Source: Mangifera indica (taxonomy: Eukaryota > Streptophyta > Magnoliopsida > Sapindales > Anacardiaceae). Taken from it: 64,000 nt of DNA. Location of the stretch: the NCBI RefSeq assembly GCF_011075055.1, contig NC_058153.1, positions 11,656,001-11,720,000 of the forward strand, read 5' to 3'. A program made the translations under genes and the position numbers. The notes below the pieces were generated by a model. It saw nothing but the letters and a program-made list of their open reading frames with translations. It was not told the DNA's origin and made no database searches. The stretch's first letter is position 1. The number at the start of each line of letters is the position of its first letter. Positions 12,091-24,510 of this stretch are shown here, in pieces.

Positions 12091-12664
12091 ATGAGCTCAC
12101 ATGCATGTCAGCTTCCATGAGAGCTAAGCTGATCATCTTAAAGAAGAAGATATAAATTTTATTGTGTTTGTATTACGTACACTATTCCTGTATAATTTTT
12201 ACTTACACAGTAATATGTACTTGTGTGGCATGTATTTGTCTTATCTTCATGTCTTTTAGCTTTTTCAATAAGATTATACTTTTAATTTTATTTTTAATAA
12301 TTTAGGTTGTTATGAGTCATTCCAATTTAGACCAGTCAAATCAAATGTCAATTAATTTAAATATTTAAGTTTATATTAATTCAATCAAATTTAAAATTAA
12401 ATTGTATTAAAATCTCGTCTAAACAATCTTTTAACTGACTATTTCTTGAATAGATTCTTAATTGAGCACAACCCAGATCAGCTTTAACTCTTTGGTGGTT
12501 TTCTTGGGCAAGAAAATCTTGACCATCCAACGTTCTTTGTATTGGCTTTAATTTTAATTAACCCAACCTGATTGATTGATAGACCCGATTGATTTGTATT
12601 CAAAATAGCATTTTCGGTTCCTCTACTGTCTCATTTTCTGGCAAAACCCTTCAAAAACACAACA

Positions 12665-12862
12665 ATGGCGATAACGGGGCCAGCTGCAACAATCGCCTTT
12701 TCACAAATCCATAAGCTCTCCCAGGCCGCCTATATCGATGTCGTGAAGTGGCTCCCTCCGCTTTCGCCTCTCTCGAAACTCTTCGCTGTCACCCTCTTTG
12801 ACTTCGACACTTCCACCCCACCCCTCCAAACCTTCTCCTTTTCCGACCCATCTTCTCCCACT
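12665..12862 (+). pseudogene. NUP43: NUP43 copy B, exon 1 stub
   Basis: The first 66 codons of NUP43 exon 1 are present and open (MAITGPAATIAFSQIHK...), with several substitutions relative to the intact copy. Homology stops abruptly at 12862 in the middle of exon 1. The remaining exons are absent, because the sequence passes directly into the 3' flank of a peptide gene. Confidence 0.85.
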
Positions 12863-13640
12863 CATAGAGATTGATGTCAATCTCTATGAAATCCCATCAT
12901 TCTCGTGAAGATACACAGTATAATACAATCATACTTTTCATATGTAAACATTACTTATATTGTTGTATTTGTTGTTATATAATGTGTGTTTACCTTATCT
13001 TTTTGTCATTGTAATTCTTCCAACTATATTATATCAATAAAATTATGTGTCTATTTTGGTATACAAATATATTTATTTATTTATATATGTTGTCATGTAA
13101 TTAGATGATTTTAAATTAAAGATAAAATAAGATCTAATAATATGATGACACGTGTACCCAAAATAGGTATGCATAATATTGTTCATATTATATTGTTATA
13201 CAATATGTGTTTGTCTTGTCTTTCTGTTGTTGTAATCCTCTCTACTATGTCATATTATTATGTATAATATATGTTTTTCTTATTTTACTATTTTTGTAAT
13301 CTAATCTTCCTTTTTTTTAAGGGGGAGAATCTATAAAATGATATTTTCTACTTTTATCTTGAATACTTTAGGTTGATATAAGTTATTTGAGTTTGGATAG
13401 AACAAATCGAATATGAATTAAATAGAAATTTGAATTGATTCAAATTGAATATAAAATTAAATTGTATTTGAATCTCAACTAGACAATCTTAAGCTATCTC
13501 TTTTACATTCTTACAATAACTCTTTTTAATTTTAAATCAGTCTTGTTTGGGCACAACCCAAATCTGCTCTGGCTCATGTGTGGGGTTTTAAGGCTTGAAA
13601 ATCTAGACCATGCACACTCTGTGTATTGGCTTTCATGAAA
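12863..13640. repeat. Orphan peptide-gene 3' flank plus NUP43 5' flank
   Basis: From about 12875 the sequence matches the region downstream of P1 (4460-5200), including the AT-rich units of about 60 bp. It then matches the region just upstream of NUP43, ending near 13636. Neither the peptide ORF nor NUP43 is attached, so this is the spacer of a deleted unit. A perfect 12-bp inverted repeat marks its left edge (12863-12888). Confidence 0.6.
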
Positions 13641-14839
13641 ATACTAAGATATATCATAATTTAATAGTCTGATTTATTATCAAAATATTAGTCATTTTAG
13701 ATATATTATTATTTTTGGTTTAAATTTTACAATCTAAAATATACTTACTAATTTAAAAAATTTACAATTTTATCATAATTTTTTCAAACAATATAAAATA
13801 TACATACATATCTAATAATTCATAACACATTTATATAGGAGCTTCGGCAACTCGTACACAATAATGGGTGCAACGAGAAAGCTGGCTCTTTCTCATACAG
13901 TGAAAATAAAAAATTTCAACTTAAAGGATAACGCATATTCTTCCAAAAACATGGGAAAATCAGCATGGAGAGAAAATGGGCATCATATAATAATAATATT
14001 AATTAAAAGGAGTAGTACAAGATTGAAATATAATACAATTTCCATAAAAAGCTTGTTTCCGGGGCCCCTCTGCTCATCATTCCTGGAAAATTTCCATAAA
14101 ACCCAGACCCACTTCTCACTTTCTGTTTGGATGCAGGTGTCAACTCTTTTTTTTGTTGAACGAAAACTCACCCCAGCCGGACTTTTTTTCTTTTTGGAAT
14201 AGAGCCAATCACATTGATCATGTATAATCTGAAATCTAATAATTAATTTTAAAACTAGGTAAGAGAGAATTTGAATTTATTTTAGATATACGATTTTTTT
14301 TTTAAATTTTATAACTCAAAATATATTTTAATTGTTTAAAAAGTTTATAATTTTATCTTAATATTTTTAAATAATATGAGATATATATATATATATATAT
14401 ACATATCTGACAAATCTTTTATATTTTATTGATATAAAATTATTTAACAAATTAATATAAAATATTATTAAAAAACTATTATAAAGATGGATAATATTAT
14501 TAAAAGAGTTTAAAAAATATCTATAAAATTGGTAATATTATTAGGTAAATAAATAAATTTATATGGAATCTAATTAAAATCTAATTTGAAAACTCAACCA
14601 ATTCAGTTTGACTAACCTTTAGCTAGAAGTGTTTTCCTGCTTACACTTACTTCTGCAAGTGCATGCATGTAGACGTGAAATTCAATCTGTGTGCGTATTG
14701 CCACGTCATCAATATCTCTCAGGTTGTGACCGCACAAGCTGAGAGACACTGACCACCAGAGAAGGTTTCTCGCCTTGGTCAATGACAAATTTTTGTCCCA
14801 CTTATTATAACATTATTTCACCCAGTATCTAGCTTAAAA
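13641..14839. repeat. Upstream region of peptide unit P4
   Basis: This stretch matches the upstream regions of P2 and P6. It includes the ATGGGTGCAACGAGAAAGC block (13864), the GGAGTAGTACAAGATTG block (14009), an AT run at 14382-14400, the GTGCATGCATGTAGACGTG phrase (14660) and the conserved GAGAGACACTGA motif (14740). The P4 promoter is cut at 14839 by the foldback element and resumes at 18674. The short ORF at 13864-14202 is not conserved as a reading frame. Confidence 0.55.
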
Positions 14840-15502
14840 GGGAAATTGAAATTTTTACCACTATTTTATTTCGTGTATATAAAATTGTCACCTATCCTAA
14901 AGCTTTCATAAATATACTACAACAGTACTCACCTTTTCTAAAATACCCCTCTTCAATTTTTCATACATAAATTCTCTCTCTTCTTCTCTGTAACTTTTTT
15001 CTCTCTTCTTCCTCTTCTTCCAAAGTGATAAAAGAATCACTCTCTCTTCTTCCTCATATTCAAAAACAAGAGCAGTAAATTACTTTGAAGAATTCTTCAG
15101 ATTAAGAATTCTTCAAAGTAAGGATTTAAAAAAGAAAATATCAACCCACAAAAAAATTAGCTACATCAATTTTATATCATGGAAGAAATGACCATAAAAA
15201 AAGATCATTTAGTAGGATTAAACTGGAAAAAAAATTAACATTTAAGGATTAAAACTGAAAAAAAAAAATTTGAGATTAACCGAAAAAAAAACAAATATAG
15301 ACGTAAAATTCTAGAAATTTTTCTTGTGCTGTACATATAAGAAATATATTATAATATTATATAATATAATATTATAATAATATATATTATATTATATTAT
15401 TATATATAATAATATATATATAATATAATATTTTATTATAATATTATAATAATATTAAAATATATTATATTATTAATAATTATATATTTTATATATATAT
15501 AA

Positions 15503-15563
15503 AATGGTTGGCGGAATCGCCAATCCTTGGCGACGCCAAGGGTTGGCGATTCCGCCAACCATT
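15503..15563. repeat. GC-rich hairpin inside the foldback element
   Basis: Two outward arms, GGTTGGCGGAATCGCCAA and GGTTGGCGATTCCGCCAACC, flank a central TTGGCGACGCCAAGG. This creates nested palindromes in otherwise pure AT sequence. Related hairpins occur at about 15660-15685, 15964-15990, 16371-16428, 17310-17340, 17605-17662, 17932-17952 and 18041-18098. Confidence 0.7.
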
Positions 15564-16922
15564 TATACTAATATATTATATATATTATTATATTAATATA
15601 TTAATTTTTTATATTATTATATAATATATTATAATATTATTATATTATAATATATATAAAGGGTTGGTGACCGCCAACCCTTTATATTAATATATATAAT
15701 ATATTATATTATAATATTATATATTATATAAATAATATATTATATATATTATTATATTAATTTTATATATTATTATAATATATTATATAATATTATATTA
15801 TACATAATATATTATAATATAATTATAATATTTTAATTAAAAATATAATATAATATATTATATTAAATATAATATATTATATAATTATAATTATATATTA
15901 TCATATATTAAATATAATATAATATATTATATATAATATAATTATTTATATATAATTAAATAATGGGTTGGCGGGATCGCCAACCCCTGTCAACAATATA
16001 TAATATTATATATATTATTATATTAATATATATAATATTATATATTATAATATATAATTACTAATATTATAATAATATATAATAATATAATATAATATTT
16101 TATTATAACATTAATATAATATTATAATAAAATAATATATTATAATATAATATATAATTATAATAATATAAATAATATATAATATTATAATATAATTATA
16201 ATATTCTAATTAAAAATATAATATAAATAATATATTATATTATATAAATAATATATTAATATACATAATATATTATAATATATAAAATATATTATATATA
16301 ATATTAATATTATATATATAATATTAATATATATAATATTAATATTATAATATATAATTTTGTTACCAAAGATTGGCGGCATCCCCAACCCTTGGCGACG
16401 CCAAGGGTTGGTGATGTCGCCAACCCTTTGTTTATATATTATATATATATATTATATTATAATATAATACTATAGCCTTTTTATTGATATGAATCCCATC
16501 TCTCTATAAAAGATAAAATGTAAGCTCTGACGTACGCACCCTTTTATGAAATAAAATAAAATATATTATATAAAATGGCAAATAATATATACATATATTA
16601 TATTATATAATATTATATATTATAATATATAATATATTATATATAATATAATATATAATTATATATTATAATATATTAAATATAATATAATTATAATTAT
16701 ATTATTAAATAATTATATAATATATTACATAATATATAATATTATAAAATATAATTATATAATAAAATATATATAATATATTAACGGCAAAAAAAAAAAG
16801 CAAACTGGAAATTCTGGGAGTTATTGCGCCAACCTTTCCCACACCACTTGCTTTGCTTTATAAAGGGTGGGCCCACCCTACATTAATGCTACAGACCAAT
16901 TTCCCTTATCGCCAACCCAAAC

Positions 16923-16928
16923 TCCTTT

Positions 16929-16978
<50 letters not shown>
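16923..16978. repeat. (AT)n microsatellite
   Basis: An almost uninterrupted run of alternating T and A about 55 bases long lies near the centre of the foldback element. Confidence 0.85.
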
Positions 16979-16984
<6 letters not shown>

Positions 16985-18788
16985 TAATATATGAATACAT
17001 ATATATTTTTTTATATTATTATAATATATTATAATATATAATTTTAATATTTTAATTTTATATATATATATATATATTATATTATATATAATATTATAAT
17101 ATAAAATATTATAATTATATTATATTATATTAATATTATAATATTATATATTATATTATAATATTAATATATAATATTATAATATATATTATTATATTAT
17201 AATATATAATATATTATTATTATATTATAACATTATATATTTTATATATTATAATATAATATATATTATTATATTATATTATATTATTATTAAAATAAAT
17301 TAAAAAAAGACGCCAACCCTTTTGGCGCCAAGGGTTGGCGTACTACCTTTTTTTTTTATTTTTAATATTATAATATTAATTTTATATATAATATATTATA
17401 TATATTATTATATTAATATATTATTTATATTATATTTTTAATTAGAATATTATAATTATATATTATAATATAATATATTATATTATTATAATAAAATAAT
17501 ATATTATATTATTATATATTATTATAATATTAGTAATTATATATTATAATATATAATATTATATATATTAATATAATAATATATATAATATTATATATTG
17601 TTGTCAGGGTTGGTGGAATCGCCAACCCTTGGCGTACGCCAGGGGTTGACGATTCCGCCAACCCATTATTTATATATATATATAATTATTTAATTATATA
17701 TATAATTATATTATATATTAATATAATATATTATATTATATTATATATTAATATATTATGTATAATATAATATTATATAATATATTATATATTAATATAA
17801 ATTATAATTATATTATAATATTATATAATATATTATAATAATATATAAAATTAATATAATTATATATATAATATATTATTTATATAATATATAATATTAT
17901 AATATAATATATTATATATATTAATATAAAGGGTTGACGGTCACCAACCTTATATATATATATTATAATATAATAATATTATATAATAATATAAAAAATT
18001 AATATATTAATATAATAATATATATAATATATTAGTATAAATGGTTGGCGGAATCGCCAACCATTGGCGACGCCAAGGGTTGGCGATTTCGCCAACCATT
18101 TTATATATATATAAAATATATAATTATTAATAATATAATATATTTTAATATTATTATAATATTATAATATATTTCTTATATGTACAACACAGGAATAATT
18201 TCCAGAATTTCACGCCTACGTTTGTTTTTTTTTGTTAATCTCAAATTTTTTTTTCAGTTTTAATCCTTAAATGTTAATTTTTTTTTCCATTTAAATCCTA
18301 CTAAATAATCTTTTTTTATGGTCATTTCTTCTAGGATACAAAATTGATGTAGCTGATTTTTTTGTGGGTTGATCTTTTCTTTTTTAAATCCTTACTTTGA
18401 AGAATTCTTAATCTGAAAAATTCTTCAAAGTGATTTACTGCTTTTGTTTTTGAAAATGAGGAAGAAGAGAGAGTGATTCTTTTATCACTTTGGAAGAAGA
18501 GGAAGAAGAGAGAAAAAAGTTACAGAGAAGAAGAGAGAGAATTTGTGTATAAAAAATTGAAGAAGGGTATTTTGGGGAAGGTGAGTACTGTTGTGGTATA
18601 TTTGTGAAAACTTTAGGATAGGTGACAATTTTGTATACACAGAATAAAATAGTGCTAAAAATTTCAATTTCCCAGCTTAAAAACGCTTTCAATGAGTCAA
18701 GGGCCCCTTTGTCTCTCTTATTGCACCCTCCTTTGCCTTGCTTAATATCAAGAAGAAAACATTTTTTCAGTTTTGTTTATAAGCAACA

Positions 18789-19602
18789 ATGGCTATTGCA
18801 AGACTTGGTATGTTTCTAGCATCCATGTTGCGCCTTTCCTCTGTGTTTATTAGAGATGATAATTTGAACCCGATTTTAAGGATTTCGATCCTAACGGAAA
18901 AAAAATTCTCCAATGAAAAGAGAAAAAGGTACGGGGATGGAGATGAAAAAAATCTCCACAATCGAGGACGGGTCAAGGATGGGAATATATGTGTTCCCTC
19001 CTCATCCCACCCCACCCTGCCCAGCCCCCAGCCCCCAGCCCCTATCCCCCATCCCCCATCCCCATCCCTTTATATTAATATATTTATTTAAAATACTAAT
19101 ATATTTTTTATAATTTAAAATTATTTATGTTTTTTAAATTTATTTAGGTTTTTGTTGTATATATTAAAGTGGTTAATATATTATATTTGTGATATTTGAA
19201 ATAGTGGATTAATTTTAATTTTATTTAGTTATATTATTTAATATATTTATATTATGTTTAAAAGGTAAAAAAAATAATTTTTTTTTATAGATATGGGGAG
19301 GGGATTTTTCTTTGCAGGGAGGGGACGGGGAATCATTTTCATCCCCGTAGCAAGGATAGAGATTGGTATCCCCTACGGGATGAGGATGGGGATTGAGATC
19401 CCCTCCCCGCCCCTCCCCGTTGCCATCCCTAGTGTTTATGCCTTTCTCTCCTCCAATTAATTCAAACACTTTTTTCCTTTCATTTGAGTTTATGATCGAA
19501 GAAGAATTTCCTTTCACAATTACTCCACACATAGAGATTGTCACCAACTTCACCATACCTAATTTAGGCCAAGTACAATTGAAGATTCAAATGATGTATT
19601 AA
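18789..19602 (+). pseudogene. Peptide gene P4, split by a hAT MITE
   Basis: The N-terminal part (18789-18850, MAIARLGMFLASMLRLSSVF) and the C-terminal part (19440-19602, from PFSPPINS to IQMMY) are separated by a 581-bp insertion and its 8-bp target duplication. Without the insertion and one duplication copy the coding length would be 225 bases, exactly that of P5 and P6, and the frame would be open. P4 was therefore probably intact until this insertion. The upstream region also holds the 3.8-kb foldback element ending 115 bases before the ATG, and the TATAAA box seen in P5 is deleted (CTCTTATTGCACC). Confidence 0.75.
18851..19431. mobile_element. hAT-type MITE inside P4
   Basis: The 8-bp target duplication GTGTTTAT is at 18843-18850 and 19432-19439. 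The termini are TAGAGATGATAA on the left and, read inward from the right, TAGGGATGGCAAC, a typical hAT terminal inverted repeat. The subterminal regions are C/G-rich (CCCCATCCCC-like, both orientations) around an AT-rich centre. There is no transposase. Short ORFs crossing this element are artefacts. Confidence 0.88.
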
Positions 19603-20313
19603 GCCTACATTCATGTCAGTCTTTATGAAATCTCATCATTCTCACGAAGACACATAGTGCAATGCAGCCATAGTCTTTCTATGTAAACATTACTTATATT
19701 ATGTTGTATTTATTGTTATATAATTTGTTTATTTTATCTTTTTATTATTGTAATTTTTCCTACTATATTATATTGTTATGTAATATCAGCTTGTCTTATC
19801 TTCTAATTGTTGTAATCCTTTTTATTATGTCATATTGTTATGTATAATATATGTTTTCTTTGTTATACTATTGTTGTAATTCAATCTTCTCTATTTTCAA
19901 AGGGAAAAATCTATAAAATGATATTTTCTGTTTTTATTTTTAATACTTTATATTGATATAAGTTATTTGAATTTGAATCAAATAAATTGAATATGAATTA
20001 ATTTAAATATTTAAGTTTAAATTGATCCAATCGAATTTAAAATTCAATTATATTCGAATCTCAGCTAAACAATTTTAATCTATCTCTTTTTCATTCTTGA
20101 AATAACTCTTTTCAATTTTTCATTCAGTTTTGTGTAGGCGCAACCCAAATCGGCTCCGGCTCATATGTGGTGTTTTAGGGCATGAAAATCTGGACCTTGC
20201 ACACTCTGTGCGTTGGCTTTTATCGACCCGACCCGACCGATTTGTATTCAAAAGTACATTTTCAGCCCCTTTACTCTCTCTATGTTCCGCAAAACCGTTC
20301 AAAAACATCAGCA
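19603..20313. repeat. P4 3' flank and NUP43-C 5' flank
   Basis: This is the standard unit spacer, colinear with 6556-7258 and 29741-30414. It contains AT-rich repeats of about 60 bp and the GC-richer NUP43 leader (CATGAAAATCTGGACCTTGC). Confidence 0.6.
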
Positions 20314-23300
20314 ATGGCGATAACGGGGCTAGCGGCAACAACCACATCTTCGCAAATCCATAAGCTCCCCCAAGCCGCTTATATTGACGCCGTGAAGTGG
20401 CTCCCTCCGCTCTCGAAACTCTTTGCAGTTGCCCTCTTTGACACCGACGCTTCCACCCCGTCCCTCCAAACCTTCTCCTTTTCCGACCCATCTTCTCCCA
20501 CTCTTTCCCCTCCCCACTCCCTCTGGACCCCACCTTCTCGAATCTCCTCTCTCGCCTCCTTCTGCCAGTCCCCGATCCTTGTCGCGGCGACTCACTCCGG
20601 CTCCCTTCACCTGCTCTCTGCGGGCCCTTCGGGACTAGAGTTGCTCCACTCGGTGGACAATAAGGGGTTTCACGAGGGACCCATTTTGGGAATTGACGTG
20701 GTGGAGAGTGCTGGGGTCGTGAGCATGGGGGAAGACGGAGGGTCAAATTGGTAAATTTAGGTCGTGGCTGTGAGGTTTTTAGGAGGGTCTTTGATGGAGA
20801 GGATTTGGAGTTGTTTAACACCGGTAAATGGGCATCTCCGAGTGAATTTGTCACTGGTGGGTATGGTTTTGGACTTCAGTGGTGGGATCAGAGACGCTGG
20901 TGGGTCGGTTTCGCAGTTTAAAGGGAATTAGGGAGTCTTTATTATTTGAAAAGTTTTATTTTTTTGTGATCAATTGCTATAATAAGGTTTAGATTTTTGT
21001 TAAATTTATTGTAAGTTGATGGTAATGGAATTGTTCAATGAGGGTTTTTTCAATCAAGTTTTTGCTGATAAGGATGATAACTTTTTGCTAGCTGGGTACC
21101 TTTTAAATGTCTTCAAGTATTGTTGGCATAATTTATATGTTTTGAATGCATAAATTCGGTGGGAAGAAATATTTGGGCTATAAATGATTAAATGATCCTT
21201 TGCTTGTTGGTATTTGTTTGTTACTTACATAACCTTCCAATGGTTTTCGTTATTATGGGGTTTTATGCTGATTTTTGCACAGGTTTCAAGGAAAATCTTC
21301 TGGGATTGTACATTCAATTGATATTCATCCATAAAGAAAACACATTTGTCTGGTGAGAACTTTGCCTCTTTGCGTTGTAGAACTTCTGGAGTTCGTGTGT
21401 GAAATTGGATGTTGTAGTTATAGTCAGCTCGACTGTCGCCTCTGCCATTTCTTTTATTTTTTACATGTGAAATCTCTGTGTTTCCTGCGCTTTAGTTGTT
21501 AAAAATGTTGATTCTAATACCCCTCCTGTTGCTCTTCTTAGCTGCCAAAATATGCTGCGGGGATTGCAGCGAAGTCTAAAAGGAATAATGAGACATGGCC
21601 TAGGGGCATTTATACAATGCTTCTGATGATAATATTGAAATTTATACATACCTATTAAAGTCCTGTATGATTTTGATATTATTGAATTACGAAAATATTG
21701 AAATATATACATCCCTACTAAAGTCTTGTATGCTCGTATTACTAGCGGCCTAGATCCATTATGGTTTTATTATATCAACTATGGACAATTGTTGCTTTCC
21801 TCTGTTTTTATTTTTGATCATACAATGAGTTGAAACATTTGAAATAGAAATATTTGGTTGGTTGATGATGTTTTCCTTTTAGTGTGAGCAAGAGAAGAGG
21901 CATTCTATTGTGAAAAACCAAGGGAATTTACAGTGTCATATGTTATTACTTTTTGTTTTTTTTGGGTCTAACAGTAATAGCTTCTATAACACCTTTTTCA
22001 TAAATATATCCCTAGCGGTAATCATCTCGAAGAGATGTGTCTTATGTAAATAAATGTTTAAACTAAAATATTTCATTTACTGTAAACGAATTATTATTTA
22101 TTGGAATTAAATTAGCATGCCAAAAAGATATCAAAAAAAAAAAAAAAAGAGTTTAACAGTTACTAGTAATTTAATTATTCTCCTGCGTATAAATAACATA
22201 AATCAAGATAATGAAATAATAGTGGCCAAGTTTACAACTTAGAGTGCCGATCCACTTGTCTTCCTGTCTGCCCTGTCGTCCCTCCTACCTTCAAAACACA
22301 GAACAAGGTATACTATGAGTATAAATATTCATAGGTTCTCATGATGTCATTGGTATTCTCTATTAGCCTTTTTCCCATACGGAGCCTTGTTGTCGAACGT
22401 GCCTCGGGCGCAACAATTAGACACTCATCTCAAGTACTTTTTATGAGTATCTATCTCTGATGAATATTGAATTGAGCACTTATCTCAGGTATCTCGTATG
22501 ACTATAATCGGGATGGACACTCATCTCAAGTGTCGGGTATCTTTCCAAATATTTTTTTTTTCTATTCCAATTTCCAAGACCAAGACGTCTCATTCATTGG
22601 TCTGTGTTTTTTTATTACCAGAACGTCTCATCAATTGACTTTTGATATGATTTTCTTAATACTAGGATATCTCATTAATTGACATTCGACATACCTCACC
22701 TATAATTATGTATAATTATACCCACAATTTCTTGACCAAACTTATTATAATCCCTTGCAGACCCTACCCTTATTTCCATATCGGTACTTAGAATGAGAAT
22801 TAATTTCTTATGATTTAATATGCAATCGGCCTAGAAACCAATTGACGAAAATAAATACGTAATTAATTGAATGAATGAATAATAAATATTATTTCATATG
22901 ATGCACTGTGCGCACCCAATAAATGGTATATGCCATGTGGTGCAGGTACACTGTAGCTATTGGTGCACCTGCACCATGCATTTAAATGTGCACGTGGTGT
23001 GCACATGGCATCTCTTTTCAATTTCAAAACAGAAAAGTCCGCCATGCACACAGGCAGCTTCTTAACCAACGATTATGCATGCTGCTCGACGACAGGGTAC
23101 GTGCTGGCGAGAACACGGCATACAGGCAAGAGGGTGACACTTCTGGTGAACGTGCAGTATGCCAGCAGCAATAACTTCACCAGATGTGGTGCACGTTCGG
23201 CATGCTTGCGGCATGCCGGCAGCGAGAATTCACTTGACGTGCTGCCCATCCGGCGTTGTTAGCTGCTAGGCCAGGCCTTGGCGGCCCCGACGGTGACCCA

Positions 23301-24510
23301 ACCCAGCGCCAACAGAAGATCCCGGCCTCCCGACATCCATAATCGCCGATCATCATCATCATCATAAAATTGTACGAATGCATAAATATAATCAATTTTA
23401 GCCTAAATTCTAATTTTCAGGAACAATACCAGCCAGCCACATAATACACATGATTATTAGCAGATACAATATACATACACAACATTCAGAAATTTCAGAT
23501 CACAAAGTTTAGGTGCAGAAAAGTATGGTTGGTGGCCTACCTCTCCTCCGGTGATCTCGACAATATTTGCGTGGTGATGACAACTCCGATGACTTTCTTC
23601 CCTAATCAACATACTGGAGGTTTTGCTCTCTCTCCCTCTCGTCGAAAACAATTGCTGGGTATGAGAAAAATAATATGCGTCCGCTTCCTCCCTTTTCTCT
23701 CCTCCCCTTTTCTTCTCTTCTCTTTTCTTTCTTTTCTTTTCTTTTCTTTTCTTTTTTTCTTTTTTCTTTTTAAATTTATGCTGTTACTTTATATATAAGT
23801 TGAAGACAATGCCCTTCATGGCAAACCTCCCAGGATCGCGTTCCTTTATGCATAATTTTGGGATTCATGATTGATTGTAATTTTTAATTTCAATTTCAAG
23901 GTGAGCTATACGTACATATACATAGATAATTTTTTTTTTTTCCAATTCAAATTTTATATAAATGTAAACATATATCTTATGTAAATATAAATATCTTGAT
24001 AATGTACCACATATAATCTCCTCCGTGTTCACACTTGAATATATACAATCTCCAAATTTAGGGGCATACACACTTTAAATTCAACAATTTGAGCAATAAT
24101 AAAATACTGGATATCAGCAAAATGACCAAATTACCCTTTTTATTAACTTGGGGTATTACAGCTTCATTCAAACTCTCGTTTATGGCTCGAAAAACATTCT
24201 GAAATGGCGTTAAATGGGGAGTGTCAATTGTCTTTCTTGAAGATTTTCAAAGCTGAATCAACTTTCTTAATGTGACCTAGTATTACAGCTATCTCTTGTT
24301 TGTTTGAATCTTAAAGCTAGTTTATTAATCCTCTAGGTTTTGTAGGCTGGAGGCTCATCAGGTACAATATTTGCCCAGGATCTATGATGGCAGCAACAAC
24401 CACTCGCTCTCTGGTGTTGGGACTGGAGATGGGGCTATCCCTTCAATATCTGAAAGTGAGGTTTGGGAGGTCAGTATGATTGCTATGCAAAATCATGATA
24501 AGACCATGAT
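20314..24510 (+). pseudogene. NUP43: NUP43 copy C, multiply disabled
   Basis: Exon 1 starts at 20314. It has a 9-bp deletion near 20415 relative to the intact copy and a 1-bp deletion near 20738 that stops the frame at 20754. Its donor is changed from GTGAG to GGGAG (about 20932). Exon 2 (21283-21352) has TAA in place of TCA. Intron 2 carries a 2.2-kb solo LTR. Exon 3 begins at 24346, and a deletion fuses it near 24487 directly to the end of exon 5, so exon 4 is missing. It is clearly non-functional and older than copy A. Confidence 0.88.
21985..24160. mobile_element. Solo LTR in NUP43-C intron 2
   Basis: A 2176-bp insertion is flanked by the 5-bp duplication GCTTC (21980-21984 and 24161-24165). 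It starts TATAACACC and ends GGGGTATTACA, a variant of the TGTAACACC...GGTGTTACA ends common on plant LTRs. Other NUP43 copies lack it at this site. No coding domain, primer-binding site or polypurine tract adjoins it, so it is best read as a solo LTR left by recombination. It includes a GC-rich block at about 22900-23340, an ATC trinucleotide run near 23350 and a CTTTT-rich run at 23700-23770. Confidence 0.75.

Larger units (their letters stand above)
14840..18673. mobile_element. 3.8-kb foldback Mutator-like element in P4 promoter
   Basis: The element is bounded by an exact 9-bp duplication, AGCTTAAAA, at 14831-14839 and 18674-18682. Its termini are inverted copies of GGGAAATTGAAATTTTTA and stay alignable for about 480 bases, including a CT-rich tract and GAAGAATTCTT palindromes. 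Inside lie long AT-rich arms with GC-rich hairpins (GGTTGGCGATTCCGCCAACC type) in roughly mirror order: 15503, 15660 and 15964 on the left against 18098, 17952 and 17662 on the right. A 9-bp duplication with long inverted ends fits the Mutator superfamily. No transposase is encoded, so it is non-autonomous. Rejoining the flanks recreates the promoter phrase seen at P5. Confidence 0.85.

Noticed and set aside
13864..14202. 112-codon ORF beginning MGATRKLALSHTVK as a gene
   Set aside because: The matching DNA near 5873 and 27400 has the frame broken or the start missing. The block is a repeated upstream region of the peptide units.
15330..18180. AT-rich region considered as a centromeric satellite, replication origin or organellar insertion
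   Set aside because: It is enclosed by matching inverted termini and an exact 9-bp target duplication, so it is the interior of a transposon.
18767..19556. ORFs crossing the hAT MITE (for example 18789-19091 and 19556-19221)
   Set aside because: They read from P4 into or out of the inserted element and end in its Pro/Gly-rich simple sequence.
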